A stretch of 64,000 nucleotides of DNA from Acetivibrio sp964564015 (GCA_964564015.1 CAZLZR010000006.1:52678-116677), one strand, 5' to 3'. Numbered from the stretch's first letter, positions 26,345-36,389 are shown. Translations and numbers: made by a program. Notes: a model not told the origin generated them from the letters alone.

Positions 26345-27781
26345 TTATAAACCACAGCATCCGCCGCCAGTCACAGGAACAAAGTTTTCCATTTCCTGTT
26401 TTTCCCCATCCATATTTATATCGTCTATATTATCTACCACTTTTATATTCCCATAAATCATTCCCATCCAACAGGTATAGGTAATATTACCTGTTTCCTC
26501 CGGTGTGAATTCAATAACATTAACGCCCGGTATCAACTCTTTTACAACATTGTATTTGGGAATGGTAACAGGATTATTACACCCGTTCAACTCACCCTCA
26601 TCGGCTTTGATTGTCCATATAACAGGTATTCCTTTCTGAACCACAATCGGAGCATAACTACCGGATTTCATCTCTGTTGTGACCCTTTGAACACCATCTT
26701 CAATTTTAGCTATACTTCCCGCACCTGAATTTGCAAATGAAATATTTATTCCGGACAGATTGAAACCTCTGCCTGCCATCATTATACCAAGAACAATCAC
26801 AAGAATTGCACTTACTTTCATCATTTTGTGATTAAATTTTCGGCTGAGAAAGGAACTCAAAGCTCCAAAACCAAACATCAGAGGAACTGTGCCGATACTG
26901 AAAAAAAACATTGATGCCGCGCCGGCAAAAAAACTGCCCGTGCCTAAGGCATATATCTGCATCGCCTGTAATGGTCCGCATGGCATTAATCCATTTAAGA
27001 GCCCTACAAAAAATGGTCCGTATTTACCCTTATTGCTATTAATTTTATTTGCAAAAATCCTTGGCATTCTTGGGTTCAACTTTCTAAGCCATGGGAAAAT
27101 GTTTAGCATATTAACACCCATGATTATCATAAAAATGCCTGCAATAATGGCAACAATGCCTTTTGCAGTTCCTGACAAACTAACTAAAGCTCCCATTGCC
27201 CCAACAATTCCGCCAATTATTGTGTATGACAGCACCCTGCCTCCATTATATAAAAGGCTTGGCTTAAGCTTTGAAAAGCCGGTATTGTCATCTTCCTCAG
27301 ATTTGCAAGCCACACACTGGGAAAGGTTAATCCCGCCACACATAGCGATACAATGAATTGAAGTTAAAAGCCCCACAACAAATAAAATTCCATAACCCAT
27401 ATTCTGGCTTACCTGTGGGATAAAATTAAAACCAATAGTATTTTTAAGCACCAGATATCCCGCTAAAATAGTAATACCAATAGCCAACAACTGGTTTACC
27501 GTGAGTTTATCTTCACTACCGGCTTTTTCTTTTACGGTGTAAGCTTCCTTACTGTGAGGTTTGCTTATTACCTTGTAATCCAGATCCTCCACAGCTCTAA
27601 TAATACTATCAAGTCCGATTTCGCCTGTATCATAAGTAACGCATAAGTCAGAGCTGGAATAAACCGCTTTAACATCTTCGACGCCTTCCAATTTCTTTAA
27701 TTTATTTTCAATCCTCATCTCACAACTTGAGCAGGTCATTCCCTCAATTTTGAGAACCCTTCTAACCAATTTTTTCTCCAT
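26345..27781 (-). CDS. HMA - sulfite exporter TauE/SafE-like - cupredoxin fusion, copper handling membrane protein
   Basis: A 478-aa fusion. Residues about 5-70 are an HMA domain (EGMTCSSCEMRIE). About 95-345 is a TauE/SafE-like (UreH/CcdA-like) membrane core with SIHCIAMCGGI and LMPCGPLQAMQ. About 370-455 is a cupredoxin-like domain (PVIWTIKADEGELNGC, VIEFTPEETGNITYTCWMGMI). The tail ends in GGGCCGL, a possible extra metal site. Such fusions are found in copper resistance clusters of anaerobes and may move copper across the membrane or deliver it to an outer cupredoxin. GAGAGGTG precedes the ATG, with operator-like site 3 60 bp upstream. First gene of the likely operon with the two-component system. 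Confidence 0.88.
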   Translation of the reverse strand: MEKKLVRRVLKIEGMTCSSCEMRIENKLKKLEGVEDVKAVYSSSDLCVTYDTGEIGLDSIIRAVEDLDYKVISKPHSKEAYTVKEKAGSEDKLTVNQLLAIGITILAGYLVLKNTIGFNFIPQVSQNMGYGILFVVGLLTSIHCIAMCGGINLSQCVACKSEEDDNTGFSKLKPSLLYNGGRVLSYTIIGGIVGAMGALVSLSGTAKGIVAIIAGIFMIIMGVNMLNIFPWLRKLNPRMPRIFANKINSNKGKYGPFFVGLLNGLMPCGPLQAMQIYALGTGSFFAGAASMFFFSIGTVPLMFGFGALSSFLSRKFNHKMMKVSAILVIVLGIMMAGRGFNLSGINISFANSGAGSIAKIEDGVQRVTTEMKSGSYAPIVVQKGIPVIWTIKADEGELNGCNNPVTIPKYNVVKELIPGVNVIEFTPEETGNITYTCWMGMIYGNIKVVDNIDDINMDGEKQEMENFVPVTGGGCCGL

Positions 27782-27840
27782 AAAACACCTCTCTAGAAAA
27801 ATTCAAGTCCCCCATTATTGATCATAGGATAACAATAAAA

Positions 27841-27860
27841 TGTGTAGATTTTATGAAGAT
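27841..27860 (-). promoter_or_regulatory. Copper-cluster operator-like site 3
   Basis: TGTGTAGATTTTATGAAGAT on the plus strand, one base different from sites 1 and 2. It lies 60 bp upstream of the HMA-TauE-cupredoxin gene; a TATGAT -10-like box is 14 bp further towards the gene. Confidence 0.65.
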
Positions 27861-27940
27861 TGGTTTATAGCAACCCCATCAAAATTAATTACCGCATTTG
27901 ATATTTACTGTTTTTTTGATTTTGCTGTTTACCTTGTTCC

Positions 27941-29689
27941 TCAATTTTTTGAAGGAAGCTGTGAAACAATGCCCAACAAGTATTGCTTGAACACTGCAAA
28001 ATCTATGGAATTTACTTTTCCGTCAAGATTAAGGTCAGCAACTATATTACCATTTGAAACAGGAAATACAGTAATAATTCCTAAAAGGTATTGTTTAAAT
28101 ACCCCAAAGTCTATGGAATTTACCGCTCCATCCACATTTAAGTCACCGTATTTGTAATTAGTTGTTGGAGTTGGCACCGGTGTGGGTGCGGGAGTAATAG
28201 GTTTGCCGGATATAATACTATCCAGCTCCTGCTGAGTTACACTAACAACACTGCCGTGCCTTACACCTGATGGCACACTGATGCCGGAAACCTTTGTCCA
28301 GGTAGCAGAATTTAAGTCGGTGGTCTTCCAGCACTCGAAATTCCCGTTATTTGAATAAAGATCATCATACATATACCAGTAATCAGAATTATTGACTTTA
28401 AAAACAAAAGGTCCCTCTGTGTTTGCCGAGGTAATAAAATTCGGTGTAAAAACGCTGAAGCTTTTCGGAGACAAGGAAGTTGATCTGGCAGCCTTAATGG
28501 ATTTTCCCGAAGCTCTTTCGTCCTTAAAGAACAAATAGGCTGTTCCATTATTTGTAACTATGTGGGAGTCGATCACATCATAACCGGGATCAAAAAATAC
28601 TTCATAGTTGCTAACCGTTTGGAAATCTGTAGTGTAATTAACATATGTGCGGTTGTAATCCGTATTTCCTGACCAGTAGATTCCATACTGTTTTCTATTT
28701 TCATCATAGAATACCTCCGGTGCCCAAGCATGCATGTTTTTATCATGGACTTTTATTAAGCCCTCATTAAAGCTTATCAAGTCGTCAGAATCCCAATAGT
28801 GGATATATTGGCTTGTGTCACCCCAATTAGTTCCCAGCATGTCCGTTGCAACTATTCCGAACTTTCCATCCTGTTTTCTGAATATATAGGGATCACGAAT
28901 TCCTTTTGTTCCCATTTTTGCATACAAAACCGGCTTTCCATCATTGATATTTATCCACCTCAGACCGTCTCTACTGTAGCAGAGATTGAGACCATACTCC
29001 CCTGATGCCTGTTTGAAATAGGCCATAATATAGCCTGCATATGGTGAATTCCCCGGTGGATAGGTTGGAATAGGCTCAGAGCCGCTAATGAGCTTAAATG
29101 TAGCATCCTGCCTGTCAATATCAGCGGGAATCTTCTCCAGTTTCAACTTATAATCATAGTGTCTTATATATCTGTCAGGATAATTATAGGATTGGAAGGA
29201 AATATATGAGCTATCCGCCAGTCCAGGTACTTTTTTAAAGGTTGCATCTTCAGCGAAAATTGTAGTTCCGTCATTCTTCTCCAATCTGAAATCATAATCC
29301 CAATGCCTTAAGTAGTAACCCGGATAAGTAACCGATTGAATGGAAACGTACTCCTCTCCACTATTTGCAAGGCCAGGAACCAGTTGCCACTGTGAATCGG
29401 TTTCAGGAGTGACATAGTCATCTATTCTGGCATCAAAATCCAAATGCCTTACATACATATCGGGGAAATTATAGGATTGAAGCCTGATTATTGGAGTAGT
29501 ATTGGTAGCACTATACCCTTCAAGGGTTATAGCATATGTATTTATGGAATAAGGAGACAAATTATCTGAAGTTATAGTAGGATCAATAGTGACAGTGGTT
29601 GCAGCATAAGTACTACCTGTAATTTGAAAAAACAATGCTGATAGAAAAAGGACTACAACTATCAAGGAAAGCCTTCTTAAGTTTTTCAC
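27941..29689 (-). CDS. Cellulosomal GH43 glycosidase with CBM42 and dockerin
   Basis: A secreted protein of about 580 aa. Signal peptide; AbfB/CBM42 arabinofuranose-binding domain (three trefoil repeats: IRLQSYNFPDMYVRH, VSIQSVTYPGYYLRHWD, ISFQSYNYPDRYIRHYD); GH43 five-blade propeller (GIRDPYIFRKQDGKF, HAWAPEVFYDENRKQ, DVIDSHIVTNNG); C-terminal type I dockerin (two repeats, DLNVDGAVNSIDF and DLNLDGKVNSIDF). It should release arabinose from arabinoxylan side chains or arabinan. Several in-frame starts exist; GGGAGG is 7 bp from a GTG at 29689, which I prefer to an ATG at 29695 that touches it. The next gene upstream has the same domain plan. Confidence 0.92.
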   Translation of the reverse strand: MKNLRRLSLIVVVLFLSALFFQITGSTYAATTVTIDPTITSDNLSPYSINTYAITLEGYSATNTTPIIRLQSYNFPDMYVRHLDFDARIDDYVTPETDSQWQLVPGLANSGEEYVSIQSVTYPGYYLRHWDYDFRLEKNDGTTIFAEDATFKKVPGLADSSYISFQSYNYPDRYIRHYDYKLKLEKIPADIDRQDATFKLISGSEPIPTYPPGNSPYAGYIMAYFKQASGEYGLNLCYSRDGLRWININDGKPVLYAKMGTKGIRDPYIFRKQDGKFGIVATDMLGTNWGDTSQYIHYWDSDDLISFNEGLIKVHDKNMHAWAPEVFYDENRKQYGIYWSGNTDYNRTYVNYTTDFQTVSNYEVFFDPGYDVIDSHIVTNNGTAYLFFKDERASGKSIKAARSTSLSPKSFSVFTPNFITSANTEGPFVFKVNNSDYWYMYDDLYSNNGNFECWKTTDLNSATWTKVSGISVPSGVRHGSVVSVTQQELDSIISGKPITPAPTPVPTPTTNYKYGDLNVDGAVNSIDFGVFKQYLLGIITVFPVSNGNIVADLNLDGKVNSIDFAVFKQYLLGIVSQLPSKN

Positions 29690-29797
29690 ATACATTCCTC
29701 CCATCTCAATATTGTTTAATAAACAGCAGATCATTACCTACTGTAGTTATCAAAATTTAATTAATTACAAAAAGCCGATGTCAATTTAAAATATTAA

Positions 29798-31624
29798 TCA
29801 GTTCGTTATATTGGGTAAAGCCTGAATTATACCTAGTAAGTACATTTTTAAAAATGCAAAATCTATTGAATTTATTTTTCCATCTAAATTCAGATCAGCT
29901 GCCAACTCCCAGTTTTGTGACAGTAATGTACTGGGAATACCAAGCAAGTGACTTTTCATAAGTGCAAAATCAATGGAATTAACAGACCTATCTCCGTTTA
30001 AATCCCCATAGACAATCTTATTCGTATTGGTTTTAGTGGGTGTAGGTGCCGGTGTTAATGTTGGCTTTGGAGTTTGTGCCGGTGTATATATAACATTTAT
30101 GCCGTCTGCAACCGGTATTCCGAAATTCGGTGTGCCATCAGCGTTCCAGTTCACTATTTGAGCGCGGGTATGCCTGTTTGGGTCATATAAGGGATCTCCC
30201 GTTATATTCCGGTAATTCCTTGCATGATATATCATAATATCTGCCTTTCCATCCGGTGAAGTAGTAAAGGAATTGTGTCCCGGTCCATACTGGCTTGTGG
30301 ATGTATTAGTCTGAAACACCGGTTCGGGGGATTTGTACCATGAATTTGGATCTAACAAATTACTGTTTTCTGAAGCCGTTAATAAGCCCATACAGTAATT
30401 TGAATCTGTTGCACTGGCGGAAAAGGTCATGAAAATTCTTCCGTTCTTTTTAATTATAGCCGGTCCCTCATTTACCGAATAACCAATCTTTTCCCAGGAA
30501 TACTGTGGCGATGCAATCATAACCTGATTTCCGGTAATTGAAAGTGGACCATTCATTTTAGCAATATAAATATTACTGTTGCTTGCAATTTTAGAATCCT
30601 TTTGAGCCCAAACAAGATACCTTGTCCCATTATGCTCAAAGGTAGTGGCATCAAGGGTAAAAGACTCCCAATTGGTCTTTAATTGTCCCCCTTCGATCCA
30701 TGTTCCCATAACAGGATTTGAATCTGCACATTCAAGAACGAACAAACAAATATCAAAGTAATTGCTGGAGGTGCCAGCTGAAAAATATATGTACCATTTT
30801 CCATCAATAAAGTGAATTTCCGGCGCCCAGATATGCCCACCCATGATTCCGTTCTGGTGTCTTCTCCATATTGTCATAGGTGTGGCAGTTGATAATCCCT
30901 GTAGAGTTTTTGCTCTTCTCAACTCAATTCTGTCGTATTCGGGAACAGAAGCAGTCATATAATAATAGCCGTCTGAATGCCTGTAAACCCATGGATCAGC
31001 CCTTTTTCTAACCAATGGATTTGTTACTACAACCCCATCTTCAGGTTGGTCATAATTCTCGGATAAATTAATTACTCTGAAGGTAGCATCCTGCCTGCCA
31101 AGGTCAGTTGAAATTTCATCCAGTCTTAACAATTTTTCGTAATGCCTGATATATCTCTTTGGAAAATTATATGACTGAAAAGAAGTATATGAGCTATCCG
31201 CCAGACCCGAAACCATTTTAAAGGTGGCATCTTCAGCAAAAATCGCTGTTCCATCGTTCTTTTCCAGTCGAAAATCATATTCCCAATGTCTTAAAAAGTA
31301 CTCCGGATAATTAACAGATTGTATGGATACGTATCCCTCTGCCTGATTTGCAAGACCGGGCACCAGCACCCACTCCGAATCAATTTCAGGCGTCACATTT
31401 TCGTCTATTTTCACATCGTAATTAAAATTTCTTATATACATGCTATTGTAATTATATGATTGAAGTTTGACGGTATCTGATGCTACACCTGTGACACTAT
31501 TTGACATTGAAGCCGCATTAGCTGTATTCACATTTTTCATCACAAGGCTGCCCGGGTAGCATAACGGATTTGCTGCAAATAATATTGCTATGCCCAGTAC
31601 CATAAATTTAAAGGCTCTTTTCAT
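29798..31624 (-). CDS. Cellulosomal GH43 arabinofuranosidase with CBM42 and dockerin
   Basis: A 608-aa secreted enzyme: signal peptide (about 1-37), CBM42 trefoil (about 50-195; VKLQSYNYNSMYIRN, VSIQSVNYPEYFLRHWE, TSFQSYNFPKRYIRHYE), GH43 propeller (about 205-510; RKRADPWVYRHSDGYYY, IWAPEIHFIDGKWY, YSVNEGPAIIKKNG) and a dockerin (DLNGDRSVNSIDF, DLNLDGKINSIDF). The catalytic part resembles exo-acting alpha-1,5-L-arabinofuranosidases of GH43 subfamily 26, which is a family-level inference. Its CBM42 is close to that of the downstream gene, suggesting duplication, while the GH43 parts differ. GGGAGGAGT precedes the ATG. Confidence 0.92.
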   Translation of the reverse strand: MKRAFKFMVLGIAILFAANPLCYPGSLVMKNVNTANAASMSNSVTGVASDTVKLQSYNYNSMYIRNFNYDVKIDENVTPEIDSEWVLVPGLANQAEGYVSIQSVNYPEYFLRHWEYDFRLEKNDGTAIFAEDATFKMVSGLADSSYTSFQSYNFPKRYIRHYEKLLRLDEISTDLGRQDATFRVINLSENYDQPEDGVVVTNPLVRKRADPWVYRHSDGYYYMTASVPEYDRIELRRAKTLQGLSTATPMTIWRRHQNGIMGGHIWAPEIHFIDGKWYIYFSAGTSSNYFDICLFVLECADSNPVMGTWIEGGQLKTNWESFTLDATTFEHNGTRYLVWAQKDSKIASNSNIYIAKMNGPLSITGNQVMIASPQYSWEKIGYSVNEGPAIIKKNGRIFMTFSASATDSNYCMGLLTASENSNLLDPNSWYKSPEPVFQTNTSTSQYGPGHNSFTTSPDGKADIMIYHARNYRNITGDPLYDPNRHTRAQIVNWNADGTPNFGIPVADGINVIYTPAQTPKPTLTPAPTPTKTNTNKIVYGDLNGDRSVNSIDFALMKSHLLGIPSTLLSQNWELAADLNLDGKINSIDFAFLKMYLLGIIQALPNITN

Positions 31625-31747
31625 ATTGGTACTCCTCCCAATTAATAATTACCAATATAGCTTCTTTTAAAGTTTGTTATTAATCAAACCTCTCAAGAAG
31701 CTATTTATTCTTTAATCTATACACAATTATTATACTTTAATTTGTAC

Positions 31748-34420
31748 TCAAAATGAATTAAAAGATGAAATAATGCCTAATAAATATTGTCTCATTAATC
31801 CAAAGTCAATTGAGTTTACAAAGGTATCAGCATTAACATCGGCATTATTAAGTTGTTCTCCTGTTAACCGTGTTACTCCAAGCAAATGCAATTTTAATGA
31901 CCCAAAATCTAAGGAATTGACTTTTCCATCATTATTTACATCACCTATTAGAACATTGTTTGGTGTGGGCATTGGTGTGACAACAGGAGTAGCTTCATTA
32001 GGGTCCCTTAATATATAAATGGTGCCAAATACGCCTCCAACGATACTTGCTCCCCTATTGGCAAATTTAACAGTTACCTTTGTTTTGCCTGCTATCCAAT
32101 CAGAGGGTATCTTGTACTGGACTTCATAAAAAGAAGTGGGATTTCTAGATTGCACAGTCTCTTCTTTTAATAAATTCCCATCTATATACACATTAAAGGT
32201 TCGTCCTGCATCACCGCTATAGTATTTTGCCACAAGATAATTTGTAACTGTAGGTATAACCGTCATATCATAGCTAAACCATCCATACCCTGTAATAGAG
32301 CTTGCGGCACCATTTGTGGAAGGATTTACATTTGCATGACGGTACATAAGTCCTCCGAAGCTTCCACCTGTAGAATTGCCTTGAAGGTTATGCAAAAGCT
32401 CATACTGGTCATTTGTAACAGTCACAGAATCTATTGTCAGGTTTTCTCTTTCTCCCGCCTCTTTTTTTGCCTTAAGATAGGCTTCCAAAGCTGCCTGATC
32501 CATCTTCATAAGTGTAAAGTAAATACCATATCTGTCCTGATATCTCTTATAATGAAGGGTGAATTTCAACCGGTTATCCTCATCGGTATTTCTTAAAGTA
32601 AACTCTGATTTACCTGGCGTCTTAACTAAATTTGTTTTAATATTACTTAACCAGGTATCAACACTTTCAGTTATTAGAATGTAATCTTTAATTGAAACAT
32701 TCTTTGTAGCTTTTAAAACATTTACCCCGTGAGATGCTGTAGTCATATTTTCTGTACCAAGCCCTGCACTCAAGACAAAAGGACCATAAGTAAATGCAAC
32801 ACAATCTGGCTTATCAGGAAGCCTTGATACTTGTACTTCCATTGGTATATCCAGTTCAACCTGGTCTCCTTCATTCCAGACCCTGTTGATACTGATATAA
32901 CCGTTTGTTTTTGTAGCATTCACAGCTACACCATTCACAAAAACAGCTATATTCTGTCCTGCAGGAATCCATGCGGGAGATCTGAATTTTAAATTAACCG
33001 AGGTGGAAGGTGCTGAGTTTATAGTAAAGTTCACCTTGTTTGAATCGGGTAAATTAGCCGTCAGGGTTAATGAAAATCCTTTTTCACTCCAATTTAGAGT
33101 TGAACTCAAATACATATTTACATACACCTCGGTGCTATTGTGAAAATACAGGCTATCATTAAGTTTTGTAAAGTTTTCCATTCCAGTTCCTGTACAGCAC
33201 CAAAAGTGGTTTGTTTCTGAGCCGAATACTTTGAAATAGCCTGTTGCCATTGGTTGAAAATACATTGTCATACCAGTTTCAGGATTCTGAGATGACATAA
33301 TGGCATTTATGAAGGTTCTTTCATAAAAGTCTGCGTATTTTACATCTGCTGTAACTTTGAAAAGTTCTCTTGAAAGCTTGAGCATATTGTATGTATTACA
33401 GGTTTCGTTGTTAACATTAGTTGAAGTGGCATAAAGTTTGCCAGCTTCCCTGAAAAGCTCATTTTCACTGTTGCCACCGGTAACATAGGTGTGATCTCTT
33501 AATACGATTTCAAAAAACTTTTGTGCAGCATTAAGATAAGAGCTTTCAGAACTTCCCAATGTACTGTAACGATTCAATGCACCAACAAATTTAGGTATTG
33601 TGGTATTGGCATGCTTGCCCGGTAAAACATTATTGCCCGCCGCAATAGTATTGAATAAATTAGTCTCATCGAACAGATGGGCTGCTGTTAAATGGTTATT
33701 ATTTCCTGTTATTTTGTACAATTCATAAAGGCAATCATTCATTCCGCCATATTCCACACCTAGTACCCTTGAACGCAAGGAACTGTCCCATTTAGAGGCT
33801 CTGTTATAGACCCAGTCTCCCAGCTTTTTTGCAATATTTAATGCCTTAGGATTGCCTTCATATTTGTAAACATCAATTAATCCCGATAGAATCTTGTGCA
33901 TGGTATACCATGGCACCCAACTTGAACCCGATGCTTTTCCTTCAATAACATCAAAATGTGATTCGGCAGTTGCAAATAGATATCCATTACTGGATTTGTT
34001 CTGGCATGCTTCTAACTCATCAATGATATAATCGATTATATTCTTCAATTCATTACTTAGAGTTGGATCGGATTTTGAATTTTTATATGCCATTGCAATA
34101 GCAGACATATAATGGCCTAAAGTATGCCCTTGAATCATGGAAGACTCCCAGCTACCATATTTATCTGCCTTCTTAGGTAATTTTGCAACTTCTCTGAAAC
34201 CCGCCACCAGTCGATCTGCACTAAGCTTTTTGAGATATGCAACTTCCTTGTTAAAGGCATTCACATAGTACGGATCAGTGATTTTCACCTGTTCCATATC
34301 GAATTCCTGCAACAATTCAACACTGCTAGCCGCCGGAACTTCATAAGGTACAAGCACTGTAAACATCAGAGACAACGCCATAATACATGCCAACAATAAA
34401 CCTATTGCTTTTTTGTACAT
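31748..34420 (-). CDS. Cellulosomal GH127/GH146 beta-L-arabinofuranosidase with dockerin
   Basis: An 890-aa secreted enzyme: signal peptide (about 1-31), (alpha/alpha)6 barrel of the former DUF1680 family (about 35-430), beta domains (about 430-800) and a dockerin (DVNNDGKVNSLDF, DVNADTFVNSIDF). The zinc-thiolate site typical of these retaining enzymes is visible: FREAGKLYAT and NETCNTYNML, then WCCTGTGMENF, giving the Glu and Cys ligands and the nucleophilic Cys. It should release beta-L-arabinofuranose from plant glycoproteins or pectic arabinan. It completes a set with the two GH43 genes downstream. GGAGGGAG precedes the ATG. Confidence 0.92.
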   Translation of the reverse strand: MYKKAIGLLLACIMALSLMFTVLVPYEVPAASSVELLQEFDMEQVKITDPYYVNAFNKEVAYLKKLSADRLVAGFREVAKLPKKADKYGSWESSMIQGHTLGHYMSAIAMAYKNSKSDPTLSNELKNIIDYIIDELEACQNKSSNGYLFATAESHFDVIEGKASGSSWVPWYTMHKILSGLIDVYKYEGNPKALNIAKKLGDWVYNRASKWDSSLRSRVLGVEYGGMNDCLYELYKITGNNNHLTAAHLFDETNLFNTIAAGNNVLPGKHANTTIPKFVGALNRYSTLGSSESSYLNAAQKFFEIVLRDHTYVTGGNSENELFREAGKLYATSTNVNNETCNTYNMLKLSRELFKVTADVKYADFYERTFINAIMSSQNPETGMTMYFQPMATGYFKVFGSETNHFWCCTGTGMENFTKLNDSLYFHNSTEVYVNMYLSSTLNWSEKGFSLTLTANLPDSNKVNFTINSAPSTSVNLKFRSPAWIPAGQNIAVFVNGVAVNATKTNGYISINRVWNEGDQVELDIPMEVQVSRLPDKPDCVAFTYGPFVLSAGLGTENMTTASHGVNVLKATKNVSIKDYILITESVDTWLSNIKTNLVKTPGKSEFTLRNTDEDNRLKFTLHYKRYQDRYGIYFTLMKMDQAALEAYLKAKKEAGERENLTIDSVTVTNDQYELLHNLQGNSTGGSFGGLMYRHANVNPSTNGAASSITGYGWFSYDMTVIPTVTNYLVAKYYSGDAGRTFNVYIDGNLLKEETVQSRNPTSFYEVQYKIPSDWIAGKTKVTVKFANRGASIVGGVFGTIYILRDPNEATPVVTPMPTPNNVLIGDVNNDGKVNSLDFGSLKLHLLGVTRLTGEQLNNADVNADTFVNSIDFGLMRQYLLGIISSFNSF

Positions 34421-34689
34421 ATTTCTCCCTCCAATTTAAATGAATTTATTTTATAACACATTATTTATCCGTAGTCTTCTAATTCTATTTCGTCTGTATT
34501 ATATGTTCGGAAGGGATACTTTTTTTGTGTGCTGTTTATATTATAAAGTACAGTTAATTTTAAAATTAATAATGTCGATATATAATTAGTTATGTTTAAA
34601 TAATGAAGTCTAACGATACATCAAAAAGAGAATTTCCTTCCCTATCAGAGGTTAGCTTATATTATTAACAGGCTATAGGAGGCTATTAC
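34421..34689. other. Divergent intergenic region
   Basis: AT-rich spacer between the GH127/146 gene and the chemoreceptor gene; it should hold both promoters. No strong repeats or structured leader seen. GGAGGC lies 6 bp before the chemoreceptor start. Confidence 0.5.
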
Positions 34690-36186
34690 ATGAGTTCAAA
34701 AGATATCATTGACAGAAGTCGTGAGGAATCCAATGCCTTTTCATTAAAATGTATGAAATTTATCTCTATTCTTTCTGTAGTTGACTTTATTATTGTCGAA
34801 ATAAACAAAAAAGGAAAAGCTGACGCCGGAGATTGGTTAATCCTCCTATCCGGAGTAGCCGCGCTTATTCCGATTTTTTATAATAAGTTTTCAAAAGATA
34901 AGAAGAATTTTCTTAATGTTCTGCTGATTTCATCAGAACTTATTTCGATTGGATTATACATGAGTTCCTGGGTTTATGCCTCACTGGCACTGCTACTTCC
35001 ATTCGTAATAGGTGCAATGTACTATAACTCAAAGCTTCTAAAAAAGTTGCTGTTCATTAAAATTCCGAGTTTAATAGCTATGTCGTTGATCTTGTATTTT
35101 TTGTATAACGGAAAACCCATTTTAAATGGAATAGTATTTGCGAAGGAATTGGCAATGGGATCTGCTGAATACTATATAATACAGCTAATTGGGTATGGCT
35201 ATTTGTTTATGTTTCTGGCAAAAAAGACAAACAGTATATTAAATAGTGCACTGGAACAAAGTGAACATAGCGAAGCCTTATTGAATAAGGTTATGACCAG
35301 TGCCGGAAATATTAATAAAAACATTAATGATTTGTATAGCTCTATATATCACAGCCGTGATTCAGTAACTGATATTTCAAACACCGCCGTTTCAATTTCA
35401 TCAAAATCTGAAATTATGGCCACTAAAGCTGAAGAAAGCCAAGATTTTATAGATCAAATCAAGTCACATATTGATAAAACCATGGAAAACTCCACTGCCA
35501 TTATAAAACTAACAGAGTCTATGAGTTCCATTACCGAAAAAAATCAGAGCAATATAGATGGAATCGCAAATAAAGTTAACAGTATAAATACGTCTAATCA
35601 ACAGACCATAACTCAATTTGAATATATAAGACAGAACAACATGGAAATAAATGAAGCTCTAAAGATTATCAATGACGTATCAGAACAAACTAATCTATTG
35701 GCTTTAAATGCTTCTATTGAAGCTGCCCGGGCTGGAGAAGCAGGAAAAGGATTTGCAGTTGTAGCGACAGAAATCAGGAAGCTGGCAGATCAGTCCAATG
35801 CATCTACCAAAACCATTACCGACATTTTGAGCAAAATGATTGAAAGAACAAACCAATCGATAGAAGCTGTTAATTTTACAGAAGCAAACATCTGTGCTAC
35901 CATTGAACTTTTAGAAAATACCAAGGGAGATTTTTCGAAAATGTTTAGCAGTCAGAATTCTGTTATAGATGAAATAATGCAATCGGAAAAACTCATAAAG
36001 AAGCTGGAGGATTATGTTCAAAATGTTAAATTCGTCATGGGAGAGACCCTCTCTGAATTCAAGACAACTTCAACCGATATATTAGGTATTTCCAGCGTTT
36101 TGAATGAGCTTGATAAATCTTTCCAAACAATTGCTGATTTTGCAAAAGATGTTCAAGCGAGCTCTAATAGCCTCATAGAATCGTAA
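34690..36186 (+). CDS. Methyl-accepting chemotaxis protein with polytopic membrane N-terminus
   Basis: A 498-aa chemoreceptor. About six membrane segments (residues 25-195) replace the usual extracellular ligand-binding domain, so it may sense something in the membrane or a physical state. No HAMP domain is evident. The cytoplasmic signalling part (about 215-495) has the conserved hairpin tip DVSEQTNLLALNASIEAARAGE (key residues Glu, Asn, Ala-Arg) and long coiled coils. It would control CheA through CheW. A single gene. Confidence 0.9.
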   Translation: MSSKDIIDRSREESNAFSLKCMKFISILSVVDFIIVEINKKGKADAGDWLILLSGVAALIPIFYNKFSKDKKNFLNVLLISSELISIGLYMSSWVYASLALLLPFVIGAMYYNSKLLKKLLFIKIPSLIAMSLILYFLYNGKPILNGIVFAKELAMGSAEYYIIQLIGYGYLFMFLAKKTNSILNSALEQSEHSEALLNKVMTSAGNINKNINDLYSSIYHSRDSVTDISNTAVSISSKSEIMATKAEESQDFIDQIKSHIDKTMENSTAIIKLTESMSSITEKNQSNIDGIANKVNSINTSNQQTITQFEYIRQNNMEINEALKIINDVSEQTNLLALNASIEAARAGEAGKGFAVVATEIRKLADQSNASTKTITDILSKMIERTNQSIEAVNFTEANICATIELLENTKGDFSKMFSSQNSVIDEIMQSEKLIKKLEDYVQNVKFVMGETLSEFKTTSTDILGISSVLNELDKSFQTIADFAKDVQASSNSLIES

Positions 36187-36254
36187 TTATACATATTGAC
36201 ATTTATGCCAATTCCATAATATTATAATATAGGAAGTACATTTTACCAATAATA

Positions 36255-36389
36255 ATCAGGTGAAAGGAGTGTTGAAAATGATGACAACAATGAATTATGA
36301 GGTGTTTTGCTTATAATTTAATATTGGGTCAAGAGAACATATATGTATTCTGTTCTTGTGGCCATCCTTAAAAGTAACCGTCACCTGAT
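36255..36389 (+). ncRNA. Candidate structured leader RNA upstream of the MoxR/VWA operon
   Basis: The ends form a perfect 9-bp stem, ATCAGGTGA (36255-36263) with TCACCTGAT (36381-36389). Inside is a hairpin around 36333-36360 (CAAGAGAACA/TGTTCTTG) and a 12-codon frame, ATG at 36278 with AAAGGAG before it, ending 36316. A further hairpin (ATAGCAA/TTGCTAT) and an intrinsic terminator follow, before the AAA ATPase gene. This is the layout of a riboswitch or leader-peptide attenuator. It does not match any class I know. Confidence 0.5.

Noticed and set aside
36255..36389. Possible M-box or other known riboswitch before the MoxR gene
   Set aside because: The AGGTGA start and the closing stem recall an M-box, but the internal conserved segments do not match, and no magnesium transport gene follows. 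Kept only as an unassigned leader.
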